Shown here piece after piece: positions 34,827 to 44,995 of a DNA stretch of 64,000 nt (its first letter is position 1; every line of letters begins with the position of its first letter). The DNA comes from Moritella sp. 5 (lineage in GTDB: Bacteria; Pseudomonadota; Gammaproteobacteria; Enterobacterales; Moritellaceae): assembly GCF_018219455.1 (NCBI RefSeq), contig NZ_CP056122.1, positions 4,806,001 to 4,870,000 of the forward strand, read 5' to 3'. The notes beneath the pieces are model-generated. The model searched no databases and was not told the DNA's origin. It worked only from the letters and a program-made list of their open reading frames with translations. Position numbers and translations under genes: made by a program.

Positions 34827-36899
34827 ATGCGACTAGATAAGATCCCGGTTATCGAATTAAAAGGTGTTGGCGCCAAAATGGCCGAGAAATTAGCAAAGCT
34901 GAACTTAGTCACAGTTCAGGACCTGCTATTTCATCTGCCAAGCCGATATCAGGATCGTACGACCATCTATCCGATTCAAGAGCTTTTACCCGGTCTACAC
35001 GGTACTATCGAAGGTGAGATCGTCAGTTGCGATGTCACGTTTGGTAAACGTAAAATAATGTCTTGTAAAGTCAACGACGGCACAGGCATCATCACCTTAT
35101 TATTTTTCCATTTTAATGCCGGACAAAAAAACAGTTTCAGTGTCGGAAAAACAATTACCGCATTTGGCGAGTTTCGCCGAGGCCGCTTTGGTTATGAAAT
35201 TGTCCATCCGGAATATAAACTTGCGCATGCTACCAGCTCAGAAATGAGTGAAGAAACGCTAACACCTGTATATCCTTCAACAGATGGGTTAAAGCAGCTT
35301 ACCTTACGAAATCTAACAGACCAAGCACTGCAACACTTAACACAAACGACATTACAAGAGCTATTACCTGAAGGTTTATACACAGGACAAATCGAGTTAA
35401 ATCATGCAATCCAACTATTGCATCGACCAACACCCGATGTCTCACTTGAGCTGCTAGAACAAGGTCAACACCCTGCGCAGCAACGCCTTATAATTGAAGA
35501 GCTACTGGCGCAAAATATCAGCATGCTGCAATTACGCAAAAAAATGCAGCAGCATCCCGCAATCAAATTGCAGTCCAGCAAAACAATTACTGATAAATTT
35601 TTGGCACAATTACCTTTTACGCCAACCAATGCCCAACAACGTGTTGTTGCTGAAATCCAACAGGACCTCCAGAAAGCCTACCCTATGATGCGTTTGGTTC
35701 AAGGTGACGTTGGGTCAGGCAAAACCCTCGTTGCAGCCTTAGCGGCCCTTCAGGCTATCGGTAATGGCTATCAGGTGGCATTGATGGCTCCAACTGAAAT
35801 ATTAGCCGAACAACATGCACTTAATTTCAAAGGCTGGTTCAATCAGCTGGGTATCAAAGTCGGCTGGTTATCTGGTAAACAAAAAGGTAAAGCGCGAGAA
35901 GCGGAGCTAGAATCGATTGCTAGTGGCGAAACGCAAATGATTATCGGCACCCATGCTATTTTTCAAGATGCAGTAAAATTCTTAAATTTAACCTTAGTCA
36001 TTATTGATGAGCAACATCGCTTTGGTGTAGAGCAACGTCTTGCCCTACGTGAAAAAGGCGCGGTCAGTGGTTTATACCCGCACCAATTATTTATGACAGC
36101 AACCCCTATCCCACGCACCTTGGCCATGACCGCTTATGCAGATTTAAATACCTCGGTCATTGACGAATTACCACCAGGGCGAACCCCTATTACCACGGTG
36201 GTGATGCCCGATAGTAAACGCGGAAAGATCATCGAACGGGTTGAATTAGCCGTTAAAAATGAAGGCCGTCAAGTCTATTGGGTATGTACTCTTATTGAAG
36301 AATCAGAGGTGTTAGAGGCCCAAGCCGCTGAAGATACCGCTAATGATTTACAAAAAATGTTGCCCGATTTACGAATTGGTTTAGTACATGGCAGAATGAA
36401 AGCCATTGAAAAACAATACGTAATGGAAGCTTTTAAGAACAAGCAGTTGGATTTATTAGTCGCAACCACTGTTATTGAAGTCGGTGTTGATGTGCCAAAT
36501 GCAAGTTTGATGATTATCGAAAATCCAGAGCGTTTGGGTCTGGCACAATTACATCAGCTACGTGGTCGAGTCGGCCGTGGGAAAGTGGCCAGCCACTGCG
36601 TATTACTTTATCACGCACCACTTTCCGATACCGGCAGTAAGCGATTATCGGTATTACGGGAAACCACAGACGGATTCAAAATTGCACAGCGAGACCTCGA
36701 GATCCGTGGCCCCGGCGAGATGCTCGGCAGTAAACAAACCGGTATTGCAGACTTAAAAGTGGCAGACTTAGTCCGCGACCAACAACTTATTCCTCTAGTC
36801 CAAAATATTGCTCGCCACTTACTGCAACAGCATCCCGATAATGCCCATGCGATCACCCTACGTTGGATGGCAGACAAGGACATTTATTCCAACGCTTAA
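34827..36899 (+). CDS. recG: ATP-dependent DNA helicase RecG
   Basis: A 690-residue superfamily 2 helicase that regresses stalled forks and moves Holliday junctions. An N-terminal wedge/OB domain comes first (IPVIELKGVGAKMAEKLAKL), then helicase motifs GDVGSGKTLVAA (I), IDEQHRFGVEQR (II, DEQH), TATPIPRTLA (III), and VIEVGVDVPNAS and QLRGRVGRG (V, VI). The ATG at 34827 gives the normal start MRLDKIPV; an upstream frame from 34794 overlaps no ribosome site. Confidence 0.97.
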   Translation: MRLDKIPVIELKGVGAKMAEKLAKLNLVTVQDLLFHLPSRYQDRTTIYPIQELLPGLHGTIEGEIVSCDVTFGKRKIMSCKVNDGTGIITLLFFHFNAGQKNSFSVGKTITAFGEFRRGRFGYEIVHPEYKLAHATSSEMSEETLTPVYPSTDGLKQLTLRNLTDQALQHLTQTTLQELLPEGLYTGQIELNHAIQLLHRPTPDVSLELLEQGQHPAQQRLIIEELLAQNISMLQLRKKMQQHPAIKLQSSKTITDKFLAQLPFTPTNAQQRVVAEIQQDLQKAYPMMRLVQGDVGSGKTLVAALAALQAIGNGYQVALMAPTEILAEQHALNFKGWFNQLGIKVGWLSGKQKGKAREAELESIASGETQMIIGTHAIFQDAVKFLNLTLVIIDEQHRFGVEQRLALREKGAVSGLYPHQLFMTATPIPRTLAMTAYADLNTSVIDELPPGRTPITTVVMPDSKRGKIIERVELAVKNEGRQVYWVCTLIEESEVLEAQAAEDTANDLQKMLPDLRIGLVHGRMKAIEKQYVMEAFKNKQLDLLVATTVIEVGVDVPNASLMIIENPERLGLAQLHQLRGRVGRGKVASHCVLLYHAPLSDTGSKRLSVLRETTDGFKIAQRDLEIRGPGEMLGSKQTGIADLKVADLVRDQQLIPLVQNIARHLLQQHPDNAHAITLRWMADKDIYSNA

Positions 36900-36926
36900 C
36901 CTGTCATTTAATAAACGGCGCTAACG

Positions 36927-37826
36927 CTAGGCACCGACAGGTATAACAACGAAGGTCGCACTGAAAACCGCGGCCAATTTCGGGCCACTGTAAACGTCAA
37001 CGTCAATATCCAACTTGGCATTACGCCCTTCTAATAATTCCAGCAAACTGCCCTTCATCCGATATTTATGTGCCACAGCAAAGGGTTCCAAATTAATAGG
37101 GCGTTTATAATTAATAGAGCCTTTCGACAGTACGATATTCCCCAATAACCCCTGCTCTTTTAACATTAACCAAACTAATCCCCAGCCTGTTAGCGTCGCT
37201 TGGCTATAAATACTGCCAGCAAACATGGTATCGTGAACATTCACATTGGCATTTAATGGCGCCGCAGTTTCAAATCGCCAACCACTGTACTGACGAATAT
37301 TAATGCCCATGTGTTGGCTAATCGGGATCTTGGTTGCCCATTCTTGTTGTAGCTCAGCGCACCAATCTGGATGTCGTAAAATCTTATCCATGGCATTCAC
37401 TTCTTTAATCATCTGACGATGACGAACACCTTCACTAATTTGGCCACTTCCCACTAAAGAAAAACCGCATTTTTCATAAAACGGCACCGCTTCAACACGT
37501 GCATTCATGACAATGCGTTCACTACCTGCCTTGTAAGCTTCATCTTCTAAAGCCGAGATCAGTAAACTGCCTAAGCCCTGCTTACGGTGATTAGGATCAA
37601 CGGCCATATAGTGAATCTGAGATTCATCCGCACCCGCGGTATAAATCCGCCCACACGCGATGGGTGTGCCAGCATTATTCAAGATCATACGATGTTCGCT
37701 GTGCTCATCATAGATATCTTTTTCACTACCACGCGGACGTTGTAATGGTGCTCTTAATAGCGACCAGCGTAAATGATAATAATCTTCTAACTCTTGTTCC
37801 GTTTCAGGTATATGCACATGAAACAT
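36927..37826 (-). CDS. Bifunctional GNAT acetyltransferase / YiiD_C-type thioesterase
   Basis: A 299-residue two-domain protein. The N-terminal GNAT domain (about 1-145) contains the acetyl-CoA loop HRKQGLGSLLISALE and VPFYEKCGFSLVG. The C-terminal domain (about 165-299) is a hotdog fold of the YiiD_C family (NVNVHDTMFAGSIYSQATLTGWGLVW). The fusion is known in gammaproteobacteria as YiiD. The ATG at 37826 is chosen for its AAGGAGAG ribosome site. It is downstream of dtd on the same strand, an association also seen in enterics. Confidence 0.9.
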   Translation of the reverse strand: MFHVHIPETEQELEDYYHLRWSLLRAPLQRPRGSEKDIYDEHSEHRMILNNAGTPIACGRIYTAGADESQIHYMAVDPNHRKQGLGSLLISALEDEAYKAGSERIVMNARVEAVPFYEKCGFSLVGSGQISEGVRHRQMIKEVNAMDKILRHPDWCAELQQEWATKIPISQHMGINIRQYSGWRFETAAPLNANVNVHDTMFAGSIYSQATLTGWGLVWLMLKEQGLLGNIVLSKGSINYKRPINLEPFAVAHKYRMKGSLLELLEGRNAKLDIDVDVYSGPKLAAVFSATFVVIPVGA

Positions 37827-37862
37827 ATTCTCTCCTTGTCTATTATCACTCATGGTTGCAGT

Positions 37863-38300
37863 CTACACTTGCAGCCAAAAAGTAACCGGTCCATCATTGA
37901 CTAACGACACTTGCATATCTGCAGCAAAGCGCCCAGTCTCTGTCGTTATTTCTTTTTGATGACATTGACCAACAAAATATTCATATAAATGACTGGCATC
38001 AGCAGGAGCAGCAGCAGTCGAAAAGCTCGGCCTTGTACCAGAATTAGTGTCTGCCGCTAAAGTAAATTGCGATACCACTAACAGTTCGCCATTGACTTGT
38101 TGAACATTTAAATTCATTTTATCGTCTGTATCACTAAAAACGCGATACGCTAATAATTTTTCACATAAACGCTTGGCTTTCGCCTCGGTATCACCTTTCT
38201 CGATGCCTAATAACACCACTAAGCCTTGGCCTATTTTACCGATAACTTCGTCTTCAACGGTTACATCTGCTTTGCGCACACGCTGGATCAATGCGATCAT
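37863..38300 (-). CDS. dtd: D-aminoacyl-tRNA deacylase
   Basis: A 145-residue enzyme that removes D-amino acids (and glycine from tRNA-Ala) from mischarged t[18 protein letters not shown] is the standard start. [21 protein letters not shown] holds the SQxT motif and [11 protein letters not shown] the terminal Gly-cisPro-type motif (here D-G-P). GAGGA lies 5 bases before ATG 38300. It is followed by the GNAT/thioesterase gene at 36 bp. Confidence 0.96.
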   Translation of the reverse strand: MIALIQRVRKADVTVEDEVIGKIGQGLVVLLGIEKGDTEAKAKRLCEKLLAYRVFSDTDDKMNLNVQQVNGELLVVSQFTLAADTNSGTRPSFSTAAAPADASHLYEYFVGQCHQKEITTETGRFAADMQVSLVNDGPVTFWLQV

Positions 38301-38361
38301 GCCATTCCTCAATAATCATTATTAAAATTTAATGTTATTGATAATACCGAAACTCCTTAAA

Positions 38362-39336
38362 TTAATCACTGACAAACTCAAACGCAATAATCTCAGCCAT
38401 GAGTTCTGTTGCTTTTCGTAACGCATCTATCATGCCAGGTTCACAATCAAAATGACCCGCATGAGGCACAATAAACAGCTTAGCTAATGAGAGGTGCTGA
38501 CATAATTCGTACGCAGGCCCCAACGGATTAGAGATATCAAAGCGCCCATGCACCATGATTATCGGTAAATGTGATAATGAGTCTAGACACTTAAAAATAT
38601 AATTGTCAGAAATAAAACAATTTTTCGAAAAATAATGACATTGTAGCGTCGACATACTTAACGCCACATCCGCATCAATCAGATCAACTTTATTGCGGAA
38701 CTCAGGATGTGGATTACCAATTTGCGCTTGCCACTCTACCCAATCTTTTGCCGCTGCCATTTTTTCTATTTCATTATCACTGACTAACAACTGACTATAT
38801 GCAGAGAGTAAGGCACCATAATCCCTTCCATTAGCACGGCTAACTAGCTGCTTAAAATGATCAGGAAATAACTGTGCAGCACCACCCGATGCTGAAAATT
38901 GCCACGTTAAATCCTGATTACGCGCTAAAAATAAACTGTGTAGTATTAAGCCTTGTACCTTATCTTGATGGCTCAAGCTATACAGTAACGCTAACGTAGC
39001 CCCCCAACCTTCACCGAATAATACGCAACGACGAATATCTAACAGCGTTAAGATAGCACTAATATCCTGCAATAAATCTTGGGTAGTATTGTCTTCAATA
39101 CAGGCATACGGTTTAGAGCGCCCACAGCCACGTTGGTCAAACAAAATTATTCGGTATAGCTTAGGGTCGAATAAACGTCTATCATCTTCCAGAACCCCCT
39201 TACCGGGACCGTCATGCAGAAATAATAGCGGTATACCATCAGGATTACCCACTTCCTCAATATAAAGACTGTGCAAGGGACTTACAGATAAATGATGTTC
39301 AGCATAATGCTGAATGGCCGGGTACAGTCCAATCAT
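38362..39336 (-). CDS. Proline iminopeptidase-like alpha/beta hydrolase lacking the nucleophile
   Basis: A 324-residue homologue of prolyl aminopeptidase (Pip). LYPAIQHYAEHHLSVS, FDQRGCGRSKPYA and the closing AGHFDCEPG are family traits, and acid and base residues appear kept (VHGRFDISNP Asp, AGHF His). The nucleophile elbow, normally G-G-S-W-G, reads G-E-G110-W-G, so the catalytic Ser is Gly. The oxyanion-hole HGGPG is HDGPG (41-45). Read from the bases, no frameshift is involved. The protein probably cannot hydrolyse peptides and may bind a ligand or be decaying. It lies 61 bp upstream of dtd in the same direction. Confidence 0.85.
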   Translation of the reverse strand: MIGLYPAIQHYAEHHLSVSPLHSLYIEEVGNPDGIPLLFLHDGPGKGVLEDDRRLFDPKLYRIILFDQRGCGRSKPYACIEDNTTQDLLQDISAILTLLDIRRCVLFGEGWGATLALLYSLSHQDKVQGLILHSLFLARNQDLTWQFSASGGAAQLFPDHFKQLVSRANGRDYGALLSAYSQLLVSDNEIEKMAAAKDWVEWQAQIGNPHPEFRNKVDLIDADVALSMSTLQCHYFSKNCFISDNYIFKCLDSLSHLPIIMVHGRFDISNPLGPAYELCQHLSLAKLFIVPHAGHFDCEPGMIDALRKATELMAEIIAFEFVSD

Positions 39337-39441
39337 AGCAATATCAACCTCTTATCCACAACAAAAGACACTAGAGGTTGATAGCTAAACCTAACATTAG
39401 CGCAACAATGTTAACCCGCTTGCGTATTAACTTTGCCTTAC

Positions 39442-40398
39442 TTAGTTAGAGCTGTCATCCATAGATAGATGTTTTTGCTGTTGATTTTGTGACTGTTGTT
39501 TCAATTTTACCTGTGCTTTTTTATGCTCATCAAACTCTGTTAATGACGCGGTAATTTCAGCCCCGAGTAAGACAATCAACCAGCACAGGTAAATCCAAAC
39601 TAATAAGATAGGTATAGTTGCTAATGCGCCATAAATCACTTCATAAGAGGGAAATTGTACTAAATACCAAGTAAAGATCCGTTTGATACCTTCAAATAAC
39701 AAAGCACTAATCGAGGCGCCAATAAATGCATAAAGTAACGGTACGTGACGATGAGGAATAACCACATACATCACAAATAAACCCAATGTACCCAGCAAGG
39801 CAGGCACCAACTTTAACAGGCTAACAATCCCGGTCACTTCAGTCACATCAGAAACAAACGATAAGGATAATAAATAAGACGAAATACCTAAACTAATGGC
39901 AATAAATAATGGACCAAAAGTTAATATCAACCAATACACCGCAAATGATAAAAAGAAACTACGTTCAATTTTACAACGCCAAATATGATTAATGTGTTTA
40001 TCAATGGTATTAATTAACAGCAATGCCACCATAAACAGCGCGCCAGAGCCAATCGAGGTCATCTTGCCTGTATTGGCAACAAAATCCTGTAAATACTCTT
40101 GAATCGTACCCGTCGCATGTGGCACTAAATTGGTATATAAAAATGCTTCAACACTTTGCTGCCAACTTTCAAAAATAGGAAAAGCCGACATCACCGAAAA
40201 TACGACAGTGATTAATGGGACGAGAGAAAGTAACGTTGTATACGCTAACGCACTCGCGTTAACCGTGATCCGGTCATCACTCACGCGTTGACCTAAATAG
40301 CGCAAAAATGCAAAGCAATTTAACAAAAATAACCACAACACGATTTTAGTTTTTGCCAACCACAGCAGTAGCGGATATTGATAAGATGACTTAACCAC
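39442..40398 (-). CDS. yihY: YihY/BrkB family membrane protein
   Basis: A 318-residue UPF0761 inner membrane protein with six helices. Recognisable stretches are NASALAYTTLLSLVPLITVVFSVM, MVALLLINTIDKHINHIWR and YGALATIPILLVWIYLCWLIVLLGAEITA. The C-terminal tail is basic and Gln-rich. The GTG at 40398 was chosen: GGGAGGG lies six bases upstream, and the longer frame to 40452 would start inside the typA terminator. Long mis-named ribonuclease BN; its function is unknown. Confidence 0.9.
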   Translation of the reverse strand: MVKSSYQYPLLLWLAKTKIVLWLFLLNCFAFLRYLGQRVSDDRITVNASALAYTTLLSLVPLITVVFSVMSAFPIFESWQQSVEAFLYTNLVPHATGTIQEYLQDFVANTGKMTSIGSGALFMVALLLINTIDKHINHIWRCKIERSFFLSFAVYWLILTFGPLFIAISLGISSYLLSLSFVSDVTEVTGIVSLLKLVPALLGTLGLFVMYVVIPHRHVPLLYAFIGASISALLFEGIKRIFTWYLVQFPSYEVIYGALATIPILLVWIYLCWLIVLLGAEITASLTEFDEHKKAQVKLKQQSQNQQQKHLSMDDSSN

Positions 40399-40425
40399 AG
40401 GTTCCCTCCCTGGTAATTTTAAGGT

Positions 40426-40460
40426 AAAAAAAAGGTGATACCTAAGTATCACCTTTTTTT
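40426..40460 (-). terminator. Terminator of typA
   Basis: GGTGATAC/GTATCACC stem with A8 on one side and T7 on the other, so it can work in both directions; it lies between typA (minus) and yihY (minus). Confidence 0.92.
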
Positions 40461-40502
40461 ATAATAGCGCCAAGATTATTAAATAATAACCTTAATTAAC
40501 TA

Positions 40503-42320
40503 TTATTTAGCTGGACGGCTAGCACGTTTACGTTCGTTTTCTGAAAGAAGTTTCTTACGGATACGAATGCTTTTTGGTGTAACTTCTACTAATTCATCAA
40601 TATCGATGAATTCAAGCGCTTGCTCAAGAGTCAATACGATCGCAGGTGAAAGCGTTTGTGCTTCATCAGTACCAGAAGAACGTACGTTAGTAAGCTGTTT
40701 ACCACGAATACAGTTAACTGTTAAATCGTTAGCACGGTTATGAATACCAACAATTTGACCTTCGTATACTTCTGTAGCGTGACCTAAGAATAGACGACCA
40801 CGATCTTGTAAGAAGAATAAAGAGTAAGTAACAGCTTTACCAGTTTGGTTACAAATTAATACACCATTCTGACGTTGACCAATTGTACCGCCTTTATGTA
40901 GACCGTAATGATCGAAGCTATGGTATAGAAGACCAGAACCAGATGTCATTGTTAAGAATTCAGTTTGGAAACCGATTAAACCACGGCTTGGGATGATGAA
41001 GTCTAAACGAATACGACCTTTACCATCTGGAGTCATGTTAGTTAGTTCCGCTTTACGGATACCTAACTGTTCCATGATAGAACCTTGATGTTGCTCTTCA
41101 CAGTCAACAGTCAATGTTTCCATTGGCTCATGTAGCTTACCGTCAATCATACGTTCGATAACTTCAGGACGAGATACTGCTAGCTCGAAACCTTCACGAC
41201 GCATGTTTTCAATTAAGATACCTAAGTGTAATTCACCACGGCCTGATACTTTGAATTTATCTGGATCAGCAGTTTCTTCTACTTTAAGTGCAACGTTATG
41301 TACTAACTCTTTGTTCAGACGGTCAAGGATGTTACGTGATGTAACAAATTTACCTTCTTTACCACAGAATGGTGAGTTATTTACTTGGAACGTCATTGTT
41401 ACAGTTGGTTCATCAACTGATAACGGTGGAAGCGCTTCAACATTGTTCTGTGCACAGATAGTGTCAGAAATTTTAAGTTCGCCTAAACCAGTGATTGCAA
41501 TGATATCGCCCGCTTGTGCAAGTTCAACATCATGACGTTCAAGACCTAAGTAACCTAATACTTGGCCAACTTTACCTTTACGCTCTTTACCGTCAGCACC
41601 AACAATAGTAACTTGTTGATTTACTTTAACAGAACCACGCGTTATACGACCAACACCGATCACGCCAACATATGCGTTGTGATCAAGTTGTGAGATTTGC
41701 ATTTGGAAATCACCGTCACGATCGCCTTCTGGTGCAGCAACACCATCAACGATAGCTTGGAATAAAGGTTCCATGTTGTCTGTTGCTTCTTCTGATTCAG
41801 CGTTAGCCCAACCATTTAGAGCTGAAGCGTAAACAACTTTAAAGTCAAGCTGTTCATCAGTTGCGCCTAGGTTATCAAACAAATCGAAGATTTGATCCAT
41901 TACCCATTCAGGACGAGCACCAGGCTTATCGATTTTGTTGATAACAACAATTGGCTTAAGACCGTGTGCGAATGCTTTTTGTGTTACGAAACGCGTTTGT
42001 GGCATTGGGCCATCAACTGCGTCAACGATTAAACAAACACTGTCTACCATAGACATAATACGTTCAACTTCACCACCGAAATCGGCGTGTCCTGGAGTAT
42101 CTACGATGTTGATACGGTAATCTTTCCAAGTAATTGCAGTGTTTTTTGCAAGAATTGTAATACCACGTTCTTTTTCAAGATCGTTGGAATCCATTACACG
42201 TTCTTCATTACCACCACGTGTTTCTAACGTACCTGACTGTTCTAATAATTTGTCAACTAAAGTCGTTTTGCCGTGGTCAACGTGAGCGATAATCGCAATG
42301 TTGCGTAGTTTATCTAGCAC
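40503..42320 (-). CDS. typA: Ribosome-dependent GTPase TypA/BipA
   Basis: A 605-residue translational GTPase. The G domain shows [15 protein letters not shown] (G1), ERGITI (G2), [11 protein letters not shown] (G3) and NKIDKPGA (G4), followed by domains II, III, V and the BipA-specific C-terminal domain ([17 protein letters not shown]). It assists 50S subunit assembly, important at low temperature. It is divergent from glnA, as in enterics. Confidence 0.98.
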   Translation of the reverse strand: MLDKLRNIAIIAHVDHGKTTLVDKLLEQSGTLETRGGNEERVMDSNDLEKERGITILAKNTAITWKDYRINIVDTPGHADFGGEVERIMSMVDSVCLIVDAVDGPMPQTRFVTQKAFAHGLKPIVVINKIDKPGARPEWVMDQIFDLFDNLGATDEQLDFKVVYASALNGWANAESEEATDNMEPLFQAIVDGVAAPEGDRDGDFQMQISQLDHNAYVGVIGVGRITRGSVKVNQQVTIVGADGKERKGKVGQVLGYLGLERHDVELAQAGDIIAITGLGELKISDTICAQNNVEALPPLSVDEPTVTMTFQVNNSPFCGKEGKFVTSRNILDRLNKELVHNVALKVEETADPDKFKVSGRGELHLGILIENMRREGFELAVSRPEVIERMIDGKLHEPMETLTVDCEEQHQGSIMEQLGIRKAELTNMTPDGKGRIRLDFIIPSRGLIGFQTEFLTMTSGSGLLYHSFDHYGLHKGGTIGQRQNGVLICNQTGKAVTYSLFFLQDRGRLFLGHATEVYEGQIVGIHNRANDLTVNCIRGKQLTNVRSSGTDEAQTLSPAIVLTLEQALEFIDIDELVEVTPKSIRIRKKLLSENERKRASRPAK

Positions 42321-42644
42321 TGTGATGCCTCTATATATTTTATATGGGTAAAAATTAGGCGGTATTGTAACCGCCCCGCTGTGATCTACCTAACAAAATT
42401 TTAACGCAGAGTAAAATGATTGCAATTTATTTTATTTAAAAACCGAGCGATAGCCACTAAATGGGCTTTTAGCACACAAAATATAAATAAATATAGGCCG
42501 TATCACATCGTGATCAATTCGATTTACAGATGAGACGTTTTATCAACTATATTTGAATACGATTTTACTGGTAATCCCTGAAAATAAACCATAATATCGA
42601 ACTTAGTAATAGTAAATGTATGCGTTTTTTACCGCAATAATCGC

Positions 42645-42682
42645 TGCACCAAATAAGTGCATGGTACGCACGATGTTCGTGC
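42645..42682 (+). promoter_or_regulatory. Two NtrC enhancer sites upstream of glnA
   Basis: TGCACCAAATAAGTGCA (42645-42661) and GCACGATGTTCGTGC (42668-42682) are palindromic NtrC-type boxes (consensus GCACC-N5-GGTGC). Their centres are 22 bp apart, about two helical turns, so dimers lie on one face. They are about 90-120 bp upstream of the sigma-54 promoter, as for enteric glnA. The rest of the 519-bp typA-glnA space holds no gene. Confidence 0.8.
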
Positions 42683-42745
42683 AGCAATAGATTAAAGCAA
42701 GGGAGAATACGCACGCTAAATCAATAAAATCAACAACTTAAATAG

Positions 42746-42761
42746 TTGGCACATATATGGC
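42746..42761 (+). promoter_or_regulatory. Sigma-54 promoter of glnA
   Basis: TTGGCACATATATGGC has the invariant GG (42748-42749), N10 spacing and GC (42760-42761), with the strong TTGGCAC at -24. Transcription should start near 42772, giving a 68-base leader. Confidence 0.88.
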
Positions 42762-42839
42762 ATTATTTAAATCATGATTGTTTACAGTCAGCCACTTTAA
42801 ATTAAGCCATCATATTGATGACACCGGAGGTTATTTTTT

Positions 42840-44249
42840 ATGTCAGCAGAAAACGTATTAGCTCTAATTAAAGAACAAGACGTTAAATTTGTAGATTTAC
42901 GTTTTACAGATACTAAAGGTAAAGAGCAGCACGTATCTCTACCACATCATCAAGTTAATACCGGCTTTTTTGAAGAAGGTAAAATGTTTGATGGTTCATC
43001 AATTGAAGGTTGGAAAGGCATTAACGAATCTGACATGATTTTAATGCCAGATCCGGCAACAGCTGTACTTGACCCGTTCACAGAAGCAACAACTCTGAAC
43101 CTTCGTTGTGACGTACTAGAACCAGCAACAATGCAAGGTTATAGCCGTGACCCACGTTCAGTAGCAAAACGTGCACTTGCATACTTACGCTCAACAGGTA
43201 TCGCTGATGATGTATTCTTCGGTCCTGAACCAGAATTCTTCCTATTTGATGATGTTAAGTACAAAACTGACATGTCAGGTAGTATGTACAAAATTGACGC
43301 TGAAGAAGCTTCTTGGAACTCTGATAAAGAGTACGAAGGCGGCAACATGGGTCACCGTCCAGGTGTTAAAGGTGGTTATTTCCCAGTATCACCAGTTGAC
43401 TCTGCACAAGACATCCGTAGTGCAATGTGCCTAATAATGGAAGAAATGGGCTTAACAGTTGAAGCGCATCACCATGAAGTAGCTACAGCAGGTCAAAACG
43501 AGATCGCAGCACTATATAACTCAATCGTTGAAAAAGCGGATGAAGTTCAAATCACTAAATACGTTATCCATAATGTTGCACACGCTTACGGAAAAACAGC
43601 AACATTTATGCCTAAGCCACTTGTAGGCGATAACGGTTCAGGTATGCATTGTCACCAATCACTACAGAAAAATGGCGAAAATATTTTTTCTGGTGATCTG
43701 TATGGCGGTCTTTCTGAAACTGCACTTTATTACATTGGTGGAATCATCAAGCACGCAAAAGCAATTAACGCATTTGCTAACCCAGCAACTAACTCGTACA
43801 AACGTTTAGTCCCAGGTTTTGAAGCACCAGTAATGCTAGCTTACTCAGCGCGTAACCGTTCTGCATCAATCCGTATCCCAATCGTACCATCGCCAAAAGC
43901 GACACGTATTGAAGTTCGTTTTCCAGATCCAGCAGCAAACCCATACTTAGCATTCTCTGCAATGTTAATGGCAGGTATTGACGGTATTAAAAACCGTATT
44001 CACCCTGGTGATGCAATGGATAAAGATCTATACGACCTTCCAGCAGAAGAAGCAGCAGAAATTCCACAAGTTGCCTCTTCACTACAAGAAGCACTATCAG
44101 CACTAGATACTGACCGTGACTTCTTAACGGCTGGCGATGTAATGGCTGACGATACTATCGATGCTTACATTGCAATAAAAGAAGAAGAAGTTGAAAGACT
44201 GAACATGACAACTCACCCAGTTGAGTTTGAAATGTACTACAGCGTATAA
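42840..44249 (+). CDS. glnA: Glutamine synthetase type I
   Basis: A 469-residue GSI-beta enzyme: glutamate, ammonia and ATP to glutamine. Features are [31 protein letters not shown], the metal/ATP sites [16 protein letters not shown], and [15 protein letters not shown]. The adenylylation site is the Tyr in [10 protein letters not shown]-like context ([10 protein letters not shown]), so GlnE control is expected. GGAGG precedes the ATG. Expression is from the sigma-54/NtrC elements upstream. Confidence 0.99.
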   Translation: MSAENVLALIKEQDVKFVDLRFTDTKGKEQHVSLPHHQVNTGFFEEGKMFDGSSIEGWKGINESDMILMPDPATAVLDPFTEATTLNLRCDVLEPATMQGYSRDPRSVAKRALAYLRSTGIADDVFFGPEPEFFLFDDVKYKTDMSGSMYKIDAEEASWNSDKEYEGGNMGHRPGVKGGYFPVSPVDSAQDIRSAMCLIMEEMGLTVEAHHHEVATAGQNEIAALYNSIVEKADEVQITKYVIHNVAHAYGKTATFMPKPLVGDNGSGMHCHQSLQKNGENIFSGDLYGGLSETALYYIGGIIKHAKAINAFANPATNSYKRLVPGFEAPVMLAYSARNRSASIRIPIVPSPKATRIEVRFPDPAANPYLAFSAMLMAGIDGIKNRIHPGDAMDKDLYDLPAEEAAEIPQVASSLQEALSALDTDRDFLTAGDVMADDTIDAYIAIKEEEVERLNMTTHPVEFEMYYSV

Positions 44250-44274
44250 TTTCTTATTAATAAAAATTAATATC

Positions 44275-44302
44275 AAAAAACCCGCTATTTAGCGGGTTTT
44301 TT
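44275..44302 (+). terminator. Terminator after glnA
   Basis: AAAAAACCCGCT-ATTT-AGCGGGTTTTTT, a classical intrinsic terminator that separates glnA from the DUF4124-ntrBC genes. Confidence 0.95.
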
Positions 44303-44371
44303 ATTTGTGAAACAAATGTAATTAGGTGAAAATAACCATATAAATCAAGTAATCAAAGACAGGATGTCGCC

Positions 44372-44893
44372 ATGAAACACGTAATGTTATTCATATTAAT
44401 AATCACAAGCTATACTAGTGTTGCCGCTATTTATCAATGGACTGATGAACAAGGTATTACCCACTTTTCGGATGATGAAAGTAAACCAGCATCAGCCAAA
44501 GAAATTGATGTGAAGCTAACGCCACCTTCTATTGACTCTCTTACTCAATCAATCCCTCCGAAAGCAAGTCATACAAAAACCACAATGAATGACAAATCAG
44601 TCACGCCAATTAGCATTCATATCAGCACACCACGCGATCAACAAACAATACGCAGTAATACTGGCGATATCACAGTGTCTGCCACTCTCAGTTCAACACT
44701 GCTGTACGGTTCAAGTATTCGTTTATTAATTGATGGCATTACTCATAGTGAGCAAATTGAGAAGCAGTTTGATGTCACGAACGTACCCATTGGTACGCAT
44801 AAATTACAGTTACAAATAATTAACAACTTAGGCAAGGTAATTGCATCATCAGAGCTCATTACTGTTTATTTACATCGATTTAAGGCCAACTAA
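44372..44893 (+). CDS. DUF4124 domain periplasmic protein
   Basis: A 173-residue exported protein: signal peptide MKHVMLFILIITSYTSVAA, then the DUF4124 motif IYQWTDEQGITHFSDD (YxWxDxxGxxHFSD), a Ser/Thr-rich linker, and a beta-sandwich-like C-terminal part. Such genes often sit between glnA and ntrB in marine gammaproteobacteria. Its function is unknown; a link to nitrogen status is contextual only. Confidence 0.88.
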   Translation: MKHVMLFILIITSYTSVAAIYQWTDEQGITHFSDDESKPASAKEIDVKLTPPSIDSLTQSIPPKASHTKTTMNDKSVTPISIHISTPRDQQTIRSNTGDITVSATLSSTLLYGSSIRLLIDGITHSEQIEKQFDVTNVPIGTHKLQLQIINNLGKVIASSELITVYLHRFKAN

Positions 44894-44942
44894 GCATTTC
44901 CGCTTTAATTTCACCACGCTGTACAGTAATATTTTAAAGTGA

Positions 44943-44957
44943 GCACCAAATTGGTGC
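44943..44957 (+). promoter_or_regulatory. Perfect NtrC box before ntrB
   Basis: GCACCAAATTGGTGC is an exact palindrome matching the NtrC consensus, 38 bp before the ntrB start. At enteric glnL the same kind of site mediates autorepression by NtrC, the likely role here. Confidence 0.88.
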
Positions 44958-44995
44958 GTTCAGTCACGGGATGTTTATCCTAATAAGGAAGTGCC

